Source of the DNA: an uncultured Jannaschia sp.
GTDB taxonomy: Bacteria > Pseudomonadota > Alphaproteobacteria > Rhodobacterales > Rhodobacteraceae
NCBI RefSeq assembly: GCF_947503795.1
Contig: NZ_CANNEZ010000002.1
Location: 310,001 to 374,000, forward strand
Reading direction: 5' to 3'
DNA: 64,000 nt
The translations under genes were made by a program, and so were the position numbers. Positions 34,492 to 41,545 of this stretch are shown in pieces. Numbering within the stretch: position 1 is the first letter of the stretch; each line of letters begins with the position of its first letter. The notes below the pieces were generated by a model. The model saw nothing but the letters and a program-made list of their open reading frames with translations. It made no database searches and was not told the DNA's origin.

Positions 34492-35175
34492 ATGTCACTC
34501 AAGCACCTCGTCACCGCGCTCGTCATCGCAATCACCGCGGCCGGCCCCGCGACCGCGCAGGATTGGGCGGGGCGGACGATCGGCCTGCAACTGGGCCATG
34601 TGTCGGGCTCACCCGCGCATACCCGCGTCCTCCCCGCGGGGCGGCAGGGTCACGAGGTCTCGACCGACGGTATGACCGTCGGTCTGTCCTACGGTCACAC
34701 CTGGCAACGCGGCCGGCTGATCTTCGGGATCGACGGCGATCTCGCCGTGTCGGATGCCGCGGGCCGCACGGTGCGTCGGGGCGGCGGCAACGCGCCCTGT
34801 GGCCGGGGACGCGGCGGCTGCGACCACGCGGTGAACGCGCTCGCCACGGTGCAGGGACGGCTCGGCTTCGCGCTCGAGAACGGCATCCTGCCTTACGTGA
34901 CGGGCGGGCTCGCGGTGGCCGACGTGTCGGCGACGGCCAGCATCGGGCGATGTGGCGCCACGCCTTGCACGGTCGATGGCATCGAGACGGGATATACCGT
35001 GGGCTTCGGGATCGAGGTGCCGATGCCCGACCGCTGGTCGCTCCGCTCCGAGGTGTCGCGCGTCGACCTCGGTACCGTGCGGTTCGACCGGTCGTCCAAC
35101 CCGGCGGGCAACCGGTTCATCGAGACGGACCTGAGCTACACCCACGTCTCGATCGGCTTCCACCGCCGCTTCTGA
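34492..35175 (+). CDS. Outer-membrane beta-barrel protein (OmpA/Omp25-like)
   Basis: 227 residues: signal peptide (cut after ATAQD, about residue 23), then short amphipathic strands, and a C terminus ending in aromatic residues (SYTHVSIGFHRRF) as required for BAM recognition. GILPYVTGGLAVADV is typical of small barrels of the OMP_b-brl type. Two Cys pairs (NAPCGRGRGGC, GRCGATPC) are unusual for such barrels and could form disulfides in loops. Preceded by an AT-rich patch around 34441-34490. Confidence 0.85.
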   Translation: MSLKHLVTALVIAITAAGPATAQDWAGRTIGLQLGHVSGSPAHTRVLPAGRQGHEVSTDGMTVGLSYGHTWQRGRLIFGIDGDLAVSDAAGRTVRRGGGNAPCGRGRGGCDHAVNALATVQGRLGFALENGILPYVTGGLAVADVSATASIGRCGATPCTVDGIETGYTVGFGIEVPMPDRWSLRSEVSRVDLGTVRFDRSSNPAGNRFIETDLSYTHVSIGFHRRF

Positions 35176-35181
35176 GCGCGG

Positions 35182-36237
35182 TCAGCGCAGCCGCGCGCCG
35201 CTTTCGGCGTCGAACAGCATCAAACGCGCCGGATCGATCGAAAGCCCGACCCTGTCGCCGTCCGACGACCGCACGTCGCCGCGTTCCTCGACGATCAGCC
35301 GTTCGCCGTCGCGGGCCATCAGATACGCGTAGCTGACGCCGCCCAGCGCCTCGGTCAGCTCGACGTCCAGCACGTCGCCGGGCCCGATCTCAAGGTGTTC
35401 GGGCCGCAGCCCAACGACCACCTCCGTTCCCTCGGGCGGCAGCGCCACCGGCGGGGTCAGCGTCAGACCGACGCTCGGCATCTCGACCGCGCCGCCCCGC
35501 ACCGTCCCCGGCACGAAGTTCATCGAGGGCGAGCCGATGAAGCCCGCCACGAAGCGGTTGTCGGGGTTGCGGTACAGCTCCAGCGGCGCGCCCACCTGCT
35601 CGATCCGGCCGTCGCGCAGAACGACGATCTTGTCGGCCATGGTCATCGCCTCGACCTGGTCATGGGTGACGTAGATCATCGTCGCCCCGATCTCCTTGTG
35701 GAGCCGTGCGATCTCGACCCGCATCTCGACCCTGAGTTCGGCATCGAGATTGGACAAGGGCTCGTCGAAGAGGAACACCTCCGGCCCGCGCACGATGGCC
35801 CGGCCGATGGCGACCCGCTGGCGCTGCCCGCCGGAGAGCGCGGCGGGCTTGCGCTTGAGGTAAGGGTCGAGCTTCAGGACCCGGCTCGCCTCGCCGACCT
35901 TTGCGTCGATCTCGGATTTCGCGTGGCCGTTCATCTTCAGGCCGAACCCCATATTCTCGCCCACCGTCATGTGCGGGTAGAGCGCGTAGGTCTGGAACAC
36001 CATCGCGACGCCGCGCTGGGCCGGGTCTTCGCGGGTAACGTCTCGCGCGCCGATCTCGATCTTGCCGGCCGTCGTCTCCTCCAGCCCGGCGATCATCCGC
36101 AGGAGCGTGGACTTGCCGCAGCCCGACGGCCCGACGAAGACGCAGAACTCGCCCTCCTCGATCCCGAGATCCACGCCGTGGATCACCTGCGTCTCGCCGT
36201 AGCGCTTGATCACGTCAGTCAGTTGCACGCCCGCCAT
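35182..36237 (-). CDS. ABC sugar importer ATP-binding subunit (UgpC/MsmK-like)
   Basis: 351-residue ATPase: Walker A GPSGCGKST (36-44), signature LSGGQRQRV, Walker B with DEPLSNLDAELR, His switch THDQ, and the C-terminal MalK-type regulatory TOBE domain (FIGSPSMNFVPG). It should drive the permeases at 38998 and 40687, although it is on the opposite strand behind the IclR gene and starts 3 bases after its stop. One ATPase of this type can serve several importers. Confidence 0.94.
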   Translation of the reverse strand: MAGVQLTDVIKRYGETQVIHGVDLGIEEGEFCVFVGPSGCGKSTLLRMIAGLEETTAGKIEIGARDVTREDPAQRGVAMVFQTYALYPHMTVGENMGFGLKMNGHAKSEIDAKVGEASRVLKLDPYLKRKPAALSGGQRQRVAIGRAIVRGPEVFLFDEPLSNLDAELRVEMRVEIARLHKEIGATMIYVTHDQVEAMTMADKIVVLRDGRIEQVGAPLELYRNPDNRFVAGFIGSPSMNFVPGTVRGGAVEMPSVGLTLTPPVALPPEGTEVVVGLRPEHLEIGPGDVLDVELTEALGGVSYAYLMARDGERLIVEERGDVRSSDGDRVGLSIDPARLMLFDAESGARLR

Positions 36238-36240
36238 GGG

Positions 36241-37029
36241 TCAGCCCTCCCTCTGATCGGGGAAGCGCCAGTCGCGCAGGGCCCCTGAAATCCGTTCGAC
36301 CGCCGCGGCGAGCGCCGGGCGGTGCGCCATCAGGCGCGTCTCGTCCAGGCCCTGGCCGGTCACCGACACCGCGCCCTGCACCCGCCCGCCCGGCGACAGG
36401 ACCGGCATCGCGATGCAGGCGATGCCCGGTTCGTGCTCCTCGCGGTCGAAGGCGTGGCCGGCGGCCCGAATGGCGGCCAGCTCGGCGCGCATCGCGTCGG
36501 CGTCGGTGATGGTCGAGGGCGTGAAGCGGTGCCAGGACTGGCGGTCCAGCGCGGCGGCCAGTTCGGGCTCGGGCAGATAGGCGAGCATCACCTTGCCGAC
36601 CCCGGTGCAATAGGCCGGTCCGACCTTGCCCGCCTCGGAATACATCGGCACCGCGCGCGCCGGGCCGCGCTTGTCGAGATAGAGAACCTGCCCGCTGTCG
36701 AGCTGTGCGAGATGCACCGTCTGCCCGATTTCGGCGGCCAGCGCCTCGAGATGCGGACGGGCGATCGGGGCGAGGTTCGATTGCGACCACGCCGCATGGG
36801 CCAGCCGGACCAGCCGCAGGCCCGGCGTATAGGTCCCCGTCTCGGGATCGAGCGACAGCATCCCCTGGCTCACGAGCGTCTGGAGCAGGCGGTAGAGCGT
36901 GGCCTTCGGATGCGGCGACGTCTCGAGCAGCTCCGAGAACCGCACCGGCCGCCCGATCGACGCGACATGGTCGAGCACGCCCAGCGCCTTGCCCACGGTC
37001 CCGTCGCCGCTGTCATGTCGAATGTTCAC
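36241..37029 (-). CDS. IclR family transcriptional regulator
   Basis: 262 residues: an N-terminal winged helix (KALGVLDHVASIGRPVRF...PKATLYRLLQTLVSQGM) and the C-terminal IclR effector domain with GPAYCTGVGKVMLAYL and PGIACIAMPVL. Divergent from the sugar-binding protein gene, with a candidate operator in the 133-base gap, so it most likely controls the importer and galactoside genes, with a sugar or sugar acid as effector. Confidence 0.93.
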   Translation of the reverse strand: MNIRHDSGDGTVGKALGVLDHVASIGRPVRFSELLETSPHPKATLYRLLQTLVSQGMLSLDPETGTYTPGLRLVRLAHAAWSQSNLAPIARPHLEALAAEIGQTVHLAQLDSGQVLYLDKRGPARAVPMYSEAGKVGPAYCTGVGKVMLAYLPEPELAAALDRQSWHRFTPSTITDADAMRAELAAIRAAGHAFDREEHEPGIACIAMPVLSPGGRVQGAVSVTGQGLDETRLMAHRPALAAAVERISGALRDWRFPDQREG

Positions 37030-37050
37030 GCGGCCTCCCCCGGTGGATGC

Positions 37051-37079
37051 TTGACAGGCTAGCCGGAACGTCCGACAGT
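37051..37079 (+). promoter_or_regulatory. Candidate promoter of the sugar-binding protein gene
   Basis: A perfect -35 TTGACA (37051-37056), 17 bases, then GACAGT (3 of 6 to -10 consensus). Transcription would begin near 37086, directly before the candidate IclR operator. A consensus -35 is rare in this GC-rich DNA, which adds weight. Confidence 0.5.
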
Positions 37080-37090
37080 TTTCAACATAA

Positions 37091-37119
37091 GAAACCGCGT
37101 TTCACTATTTGGAACCGCG
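37091..37119 (+). promoter_or_regulatory. Candidate IclR operator (two half-matching sites 20 bp apart)
   Basis: GAAACCGCG (37091-37099) and GGAACCGCG (37111-37119) are a 9-base near-repeat exactly 20 bases apart, two turns on the same helix face. The first is itself a perfect dyad, GAAAC-cgc-GTTTC. The pair lies between an IclR gene and the gene it should control, just after the likely start of transcription, which fits repression. Confidence 0.5.
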
Positions 37120-37162
37120 GGAGCTTCAAGAATAATGCGACCGCACAATCTGGGAGGATATC

Positions 37163-38410
37163 ATGCGATCCATTCTGACGGCCCTGGCCGCCACCACCAT
37201 GCTCACCGGGACCGCCTTCGCCGACGCCCACGCGCTGTCGGGCGATCTGCGGATCATCTCCGACATGTCCAACCCGGCGCCTCGCGCGGTGATGGAAGGC
37301 CTCGTCGCCGAGTTCGGCGAGATGCATCCCGATCTCAACATCGAGCTGGAGGTCATCGACCGCGAGGCCTGGAAGTCCCAGATCCGCAACGTGCTGTCCG
37401 CGAACCCGCCCGACGTCGTGAACTGGTACGCGGCCAACCGCATGATGCCCTACGTGAACGCGGGTCTCTTCGAGGATGTGTCCGACGTCTGGGGAGAGAT
37501 CGAGGGGCTCGATTCCGTCAAGGGCGCGCTGACCATCGACGGCAAGCAGTATGGCGTCCCCTACACCTACTACCAGTGGGGCGTTTACTACCGCGAGGAC
37601 ATCTTCAACGAGCTTGGCCTGACCGAGCCCACGACCTGGGAAGAGGAGCTCGCCAACTGCCAGGCGATCCTCGATTCGGGCCGCAAGTGCTACACGATCG
37701 GCACCAAGTTCCTGTGGACCGCCGGCGGCTGGTTCGACTACCTCAACATGCGGACCAACGGGTTCGACTTCCACATGCAGCTCGCCCAGGGCGAGATCCC
37801 GTGGACCGACGACCGCGTGCGCCAGACCTTCGCCAACTGGCGGCAGCTGATCGACATGGGCGCCTATATCGACGACCACCAGAACTACTCCTGGCAGGAG
37901 GCGCTGCCCCTGATGGTCAACGGCGAGGCCACGGCCTACCTGATGGGCAACTTCGCCGTCGCACCGATGCGCGAGGCGGGCCTGACCGACGATCAGATCG
38001 ACTTCTACCAGTTCCCGGCGATCAACCCCGATGTGGAGATGGGCGAGGACGCCCCGACGGACACGTTCCACATCGCCTCGGGCGCTCAGAACAAGGAAGC
38101 CGCGCGCGAATTCCTGAAGTTCGTCGTCTCGGCGGACGTCCAGACGGACATCAACTCGGGCGCCAAACTCGGCCAGCTTCCGGTCAACGCCAACTCCTCG
38201 GTCGATGACGACGAGTTCCTGAACCAGGGCTTCACCATGCTGTCCGAGAACGCCACCGGCGGCATCGCGCAGTTCTTCGACCGGGACTTCCCGGCCGAGA
38301 TGGCCGCGCTCGGGATGGAAGGCCTGCAGGAGTTCATGGTGTTCCCCGACAATCTCGAGGACATCCTCCAGCGCCTCGAGCAGGCCCGCGAGCGCATCTA
38401 CGCGAACTGA
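37163..38410 (+). CDS. ABC sugar importer, periplasmic substrate-binding protein
   Basis: 415 residues, exported (signal peptide, cut after AFADA). Extracellular solute-binding protein family 1: SGDLRIISDMSNPAPRAV at the start, DREAWKSQIRN, PPDVVNWYAANRM and GVPYTYYQWGVYYRED are typical of oligosaccharide binders. SD GGGAGGA is very good. The downstream genes supply two permeases and glycosidases for galactosides, so a galactoside is the probable ligand. Confidence 0.94.
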   Translation: MRSILTALAATTMLTGTAFADAHALSGDLRIISDMSNPAPRAVMEGLVAEFGEMHPDLNIELEVIDREAWKSQIRNVLSANPPDVVNWYAANRMMPYVNAGLFEDVSDVWGEIEGLDSVKGALTIDGKQYGVPYTYYQWGVYYREDIFNELGLTEPTTWEEELANCQAILDSGRKCYTIGTKFLWTAGGWFDYLNMRTNGFDFHMQLAQGEIPWTDDRVRQTFANWRQLIDMGAYIDDHQNYSWQEALPLMVNGEATAYLMGNFAVAPMREAGLTDDQIDFYQFPAINPDVEMGEDAPTDTFHIASGAQNKEAAREFLKFVVSADVQTDINSGAKLGQLPVNANSSVDDDEFLNQGFTMLSENATGGIAQFFDRDFPAEMAALGMEGLQEFMVFPDNLEDILQRLEQARERIYAN

Positions 38411-38420
38411 TCCGGCGCGC

Positions 38421-38477
38421 GGGCGGAGGCATCCTCCGCCCCCGCCCAGACGACCCCGGCCATCCGCGGCCGGGGTC
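38421..38477 (+). repeat. Tandem GC hairpins behind the binding-protein gene
   Basis: GGGCGGAGG-cat-CCTCCGCCC (38421-38441) and GACCCCGGC-catccgcg-GCCGGGGTC (38452-38477), both perfect 9-bp stems, lie in the 128-base gap after the binding-protein gene. No T run follows. Such hairpins between binding-protein and permease genes usually protect the upstream mRNA so that more binding protein than permease is made. Confidence 0.6.
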
Positions 38478-38538
38478 CGCCATCCCGACCCATCCGCATG
38501 GCCCCGCCATCCGAATGTGCCGGAACGGGAGACCGACC

Positions 38539-38988
38539 ATGATCCGCATCGCGATCGCACTCGCCCTTCTCGCCGGCCCCGCCGCCGCGCAGACCGTGAC
38601 CGGTGCCTGTACCGACGGCAGCATCTGGACGGGCGGCCCCGGCGATGCCGGTCTCGGGCCCTGCGAAAGCCCCGGCGAGGGGTTCTTCCGGCTCCGCTGC
38701 GACGCCGGGTCGGTCGTGATGAACGTCGAGAGCCCCTATCCCATCGCCGAGGACCAGCGCGGCACGGTCGATCTGACCGTGGACGGCACCGTCTGGCGTC
38801 TGGAAGGCGTCGGGCGCACCTTCGACCGGACCGACACGCGCGGCCTCGCCGCCGTCGCGGTGCCCACCGAGGCGCTCGACGCGCTGGCCGCGGGCAGCAC
38901 CGCGCGGCTCGACATGCCGACCGAGACGCGGCCCTTCCACCTGACCGGCTCGGGTGCGGCGCTCGCCGCGCTGCGCGACGCCTGCTGA
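38539..38988 (+). CDS. Small exported protein of unknown function, in importer operon
   Basis: 149 residues with a clear signal peptide (MIRIAIALALLAGPAAA). The mature part holds four Cys (CTDG, GPCES, RCDAG and the final Cys149), so two disulfides are possible. No family recognised. An in-frame start at 38515 would add eight residues and break the signal peptide. It sits 9 bases before the first permease, co-directional, so co-expressed with the importer. Confidence 0.75.
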   Translation: MIRIAIALALLAGPAAAQTVTGACTDGSIWTGGPGDAGLGPCESPGEGFFRLRCDAGSVVMNVESPYPIAEDQRGTVDLTVDGTVWRLEGVGRTFDRTDTRGLAAVAVPTEALDALAAGSTARLDMPTETRPFHLTGSGAALAALRDAC

Positions 38989-38997
38989 GGAGCGATC

Positions 38998-39945
38998 ATG
39001 TCCACCACCGCCCCCGCCGTTCCGCCGACCGACGCCCCGCCCCGCCGAGGCTGGTATGCGCGCAACCAGATCGCGGTGACCCCGTGGCTCTTCCTCGTGC
39101 CGGGCCTGCTGTTCTTCGCCGTCTACGTCATCCTGCCGATCTTCCAGTCCTTCCAGGTCAGCCTCTACCGCTGGGACGGCTTGGGCGAATTGTCCGAAAC
39201 GGGCACCTTCATCGGCCTCGACAATTACCGCGAACTGGCGACCGACCGGGCGTTCGACATCTCGCTCTGGAACAACTTCCGCTGGCTCCTGCTCTATCTT
39301 CTGGCCATCCCGATGGGCCTCGGGATCGCGCTCTTCCTCAACCAGACCGTGACCGGCATCCGGCTCTACAAATCGCTCTTCTTCTTTCCCTTCGTCATCA
39401 GCCAGGTCGTCGTGGGCCTCGTCTTCTCGTGGTTCTACCTCCCCAAGGAGGGCCTGCTGAACGCGGCGCTGGCGCTCTTCGGGCTGGGGCCGATCAACAT
39501 CCTCGGCGACCCCGACCTCGCGACCTACGGCATCATCGCCGCCGGGCTCTGGCCGCAGACGGCGTATTGCATGATCCTCTATCTCACCGGGCTCAACGCC
39601 GTGGACCCCGAGCAGGTCGAGGCCGCGCGGCTCGACGGCGCGAAAGGCTGGAAGATGCTCTGGTACGTCATCATCCCGCAGCTCAAGCCCGCGACCTTCA
39701 TCGCCTTCGTCGTCACGATCATCGGCGCGCTCCGGTCCTTCGACCTGATCTCGATCATGACCAACGGCGGGCCGTTCGGTTCGACGCGGGTGCTGTCGTT
39801 CTACATGTTCGAGAAGGCGCTCGCCGAATTCGGCTTCCGCATGGGCTACGGCGCGGCCATCGCGGTCGTCCTATTCCTCATCATGCTCTGCTTCATCGCC
39901 TATTTCCTCTGGTCGATGTGGCGCGACGAAAGGTCCCCGAGATGA
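38998..39945 (+). CDS. ABC sugar importer permease (MalF/UgpA-like)
   Basis: 315 residues with a proline-rich N-terminal tail and six membrane spans. The EAA loop that docks the ATPase is EAARLDGAKGWKMLWYVIIP. Length and features fit the LplB/MalF-like subunit of CUT1 importers. Its stop overlaps the next small gene (ATGA). Confidence 0.94.
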   Translation: MSTTAPAVPPTDAPPRRGWYARNQIAVTPWLFLVPGLLFFAVYVILPIFQSFQVSLYRWDGLGELSETGTFIGLDNYRELATDRAFDISLWNNFRWLLLYLLAIPMGLGIALFLNQTVTGIRLYKSLFFFPFVISQVVVGLVFSWFYLPKEGLLNAALALFGLGPINILGDPDLATYGIIAAGLWPQTAYCMILYLTGLNAVDPEQVEAARLDGAKGWKMLWYVIIPQLKPATFIAFVVTIIGALRSFDLISIMTNGGPFGSTRVLSFYMFEKALAEFGFRMGYGAAIAVVLFLIMLCFIAYFLWSMWRDERSPR

Positions 39946-40325
39946 AGCCTCTTCTAGCCACATTGTCCGCGTTCCTAGTCATGACGAGCGCCGCATTTCC
40001 AGAAGTCGTGATCGACGAAGGCATTGAGCAGTCCGGTTGGTCCGAAGGACCGCGCCCGGTCGCGCTGAGGTGCGCCGGGCTGCTCGGCATTATTGCTAAG
40101 CAGGCAAGTTCCATGGAGGCGCTGAACGCTCAGATGATCCTCCTGCGTGAAGCGGTGCGTCTTTCCGATGGCGATCCACCCTTCGGAGATGTGGCGGCAG
40201 AGTCTGAAGAGTACGCCGAAGCCTATCTGGGCTTGCCGCAGACCGACGAGATCGGCGCGATGATCGCCTCGGACATGCAAAGCTGCACCACGCTCATTAG
40301 CGTAGTGCAAAAAGCGTCTGAATGA
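39942..40325 (+). CDS. Small exported protein of unknown function, atypical composition
   Basis: 127 residues with a signal peptide (MKPLLATLSAFLVMTSAAF). The mature part is acidic, mostly helical, with two Cys that could pair. No family recognised. Its codons (CTA, ATT, AAA, AGT, TCT) are rarer in the neighbours and the stretch is visibly lower in G+C, so it may be a recent insert. Yet it overlaps the permease stop and the next start (ATGA on both sides), which is unusual for an insertion. It separates the two permease genes. Confidence 0.7.
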   Translation: MKPLLATLSAFLVMTSAAFPEVVIDEGIEQSGWSEGPRPVALRCAGLLGIIAKQASSMEALNAQMILLREAVRLSDGDPPFGDVAAESEEYAEAYLGLPQTDEIGAMIASDMQSCTTLISVVQKASE

Positions 40326-40687
40326 CCCGCGCCGAGTTCGACGCCCTTTGCGCGCCCCACCCCGGCGCGGTCCTTTCCGGCCCCGGCGAGCTCGATGCCT
40401 GGAAGGTCGGCGGCAAGATGTTCGCCTGCTTCGGGCATGTCGACGCGCGGGCCACCAATGACGACCACGTCGTGGTCCGCTGCGCCGACAACGATATGGC
40501 CCGGATGCTGATCGAGACGGGCGCGGCCGGAAAGCCCGCCTATTTCCGCGGCGCCTGGGTCCGGCTGGACCTGCCCGATCTCGACCCGGACGAGGCCGCC
40601 CACCGCGTCGCCGTCAGCTACGACACCATCCGAGCGGGCCTGACGAAGAAGGCCCAGGCCGACCTGCCCCCACGGGAGTCCGACTGA
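40322..40687 (+). CDS. MmcQ/YjbR family protein
   Basis: 121 residues of the YjbR fold (double-wing DNA-binding-like). DAWKVGGKMFACFG and ADNDMARMLIE are typical. The role is not known; YjbR proteins bind DNA or RNA in some reports. Its start overlaps the stop of the atypical small gene and its stop overlaps the second permease start, so all are in one message. A member inside an ABC sugar operon is unusual. Confidence 0.83.
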   Translation: MTRAEFDALCAPHPGAVLSGPGELDAWKVGGKMFACFGHVDARATNDDHVVVRCADNDMARMLIETGAAGKPAYFRGAWVRLDLPDLDPDEAAHRVAVSYDTIRAGLTKKAQADLPPRESD

Positions 40688-41535
40688 TGTTCCCCACCCC
40701 GATCGCCAAGACCTCTCGCGCGTGGCAGCTCACCTACCAGTCGCTGCTGCCCGTAGCGCTGATCGTGTGGCTGCTGCCGCTGATCGCGGTGATGCTTTTC
40801 TCGATCAAGCCGGACACGGATTTCACGACGGGCAACTACTGGGGCTGGCCCTCGGCCTTCAAAGGCTTCGAGAATTACGGGCGCGTGTTCTTCGAAAGTG
40901 ACATGCCCCGCTACCTGCTGAATTCGGTCCTGATCACCGTGCCCACGGTCATCGGCGTCCTGATCCTCTCCTGCATGACGGGCTTCGCGCTGGGGATCTA
41001 CCGCTTCAAGGGCAACCTTCTGATCTTCTTCATGTTCATCGCGGGCAACTTCGTGCCCTTCCAGATCCTGATGGTCCCCGTCCGCGACCTGACGATCGAC
41101 ATGAACCTCTACGATACCAAGACGGGCCTCGTGCTGTTCCACATCGCGTTCCAGACGGGGTTCTGCACGCTCTTCATGCGCAACTTCATCCGCGCGCTGC
41201 CCTTCCCCCTGATCGAGGCGGCGCGGGTCGAAGGCGTCGCCGAATGGCGCATCTTCTGGTACGTGGTGATCCCGCTGATGAAGCCTGCCATGGCGGCGCT
41301 CGCCGTGCTGATCTTCACCTTCATCTGGAACGACTATTTCTGGGCCATCGTGCTGACCCAGGGCGCCGACAGCCAGCCGGTCACCGCGGGCATCACGTCC
41401 TTCAACGCCCAGTACCGTGCGGCCTATCACCTGATGAGCGCCGGCAGCATCGTCGCCGCCCTGCCCCCGGTGTTAATGTTCTTCCTGATGCAGCGCCACT
41501 TCATCGCGGGCCTGACCCTGGGCGCGGTCAAGTGA
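40687..41535 (+). CDS. ABC sugar importer permease (MalG/UgpE-like)
   Basis: 282 residues, six membrane spans; EAA loop EAARVEGVAEWRIFWYVVIP is intact, with the LTLGAVKG-like end of CUT1 MalG-type subunits. TGATG overlap with the upstream YjbR gene. With the other permease and the ATPase at 35182 it completes the importer. Confidence 0.94.
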   Translation: MFPTPIAKTSRAWQLTYQSLLPVALIVWLLPLIAVMLFSIKPDTDFTTGNYWGWPSAFKGFENYGRVFFESDMPRYLLNSVLITVPTVIGVLILSCMTGFALGIYRFKGNLLIFFMFIAGNFVPFQILMVPVRDLTIDMNLYDTKTGLVLFHIAFQTGFCTLFMRNFIRALPFPLIEAARVEGVAEWRIFWYVVIPLMKPAMAALAVLIFTFIWNDYFWAIVLTQGADSQPVTAGITSFNAQYRAAYHLMSAGSIVAALPPVLMFFLMQRHFIAGLTLGAVK

Positions 41536-41545
41536 CCTCGGCGCG

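Noticed and set aside
40322-40687. Reading the YjbR-like gene and its small neighbour as a toxin-antitoxin pair
   Set aside because: One has a signal peptide, the other is a known YjbR fold; neither resembles a toxin or antitoxin, and both lie in a transporter operon.
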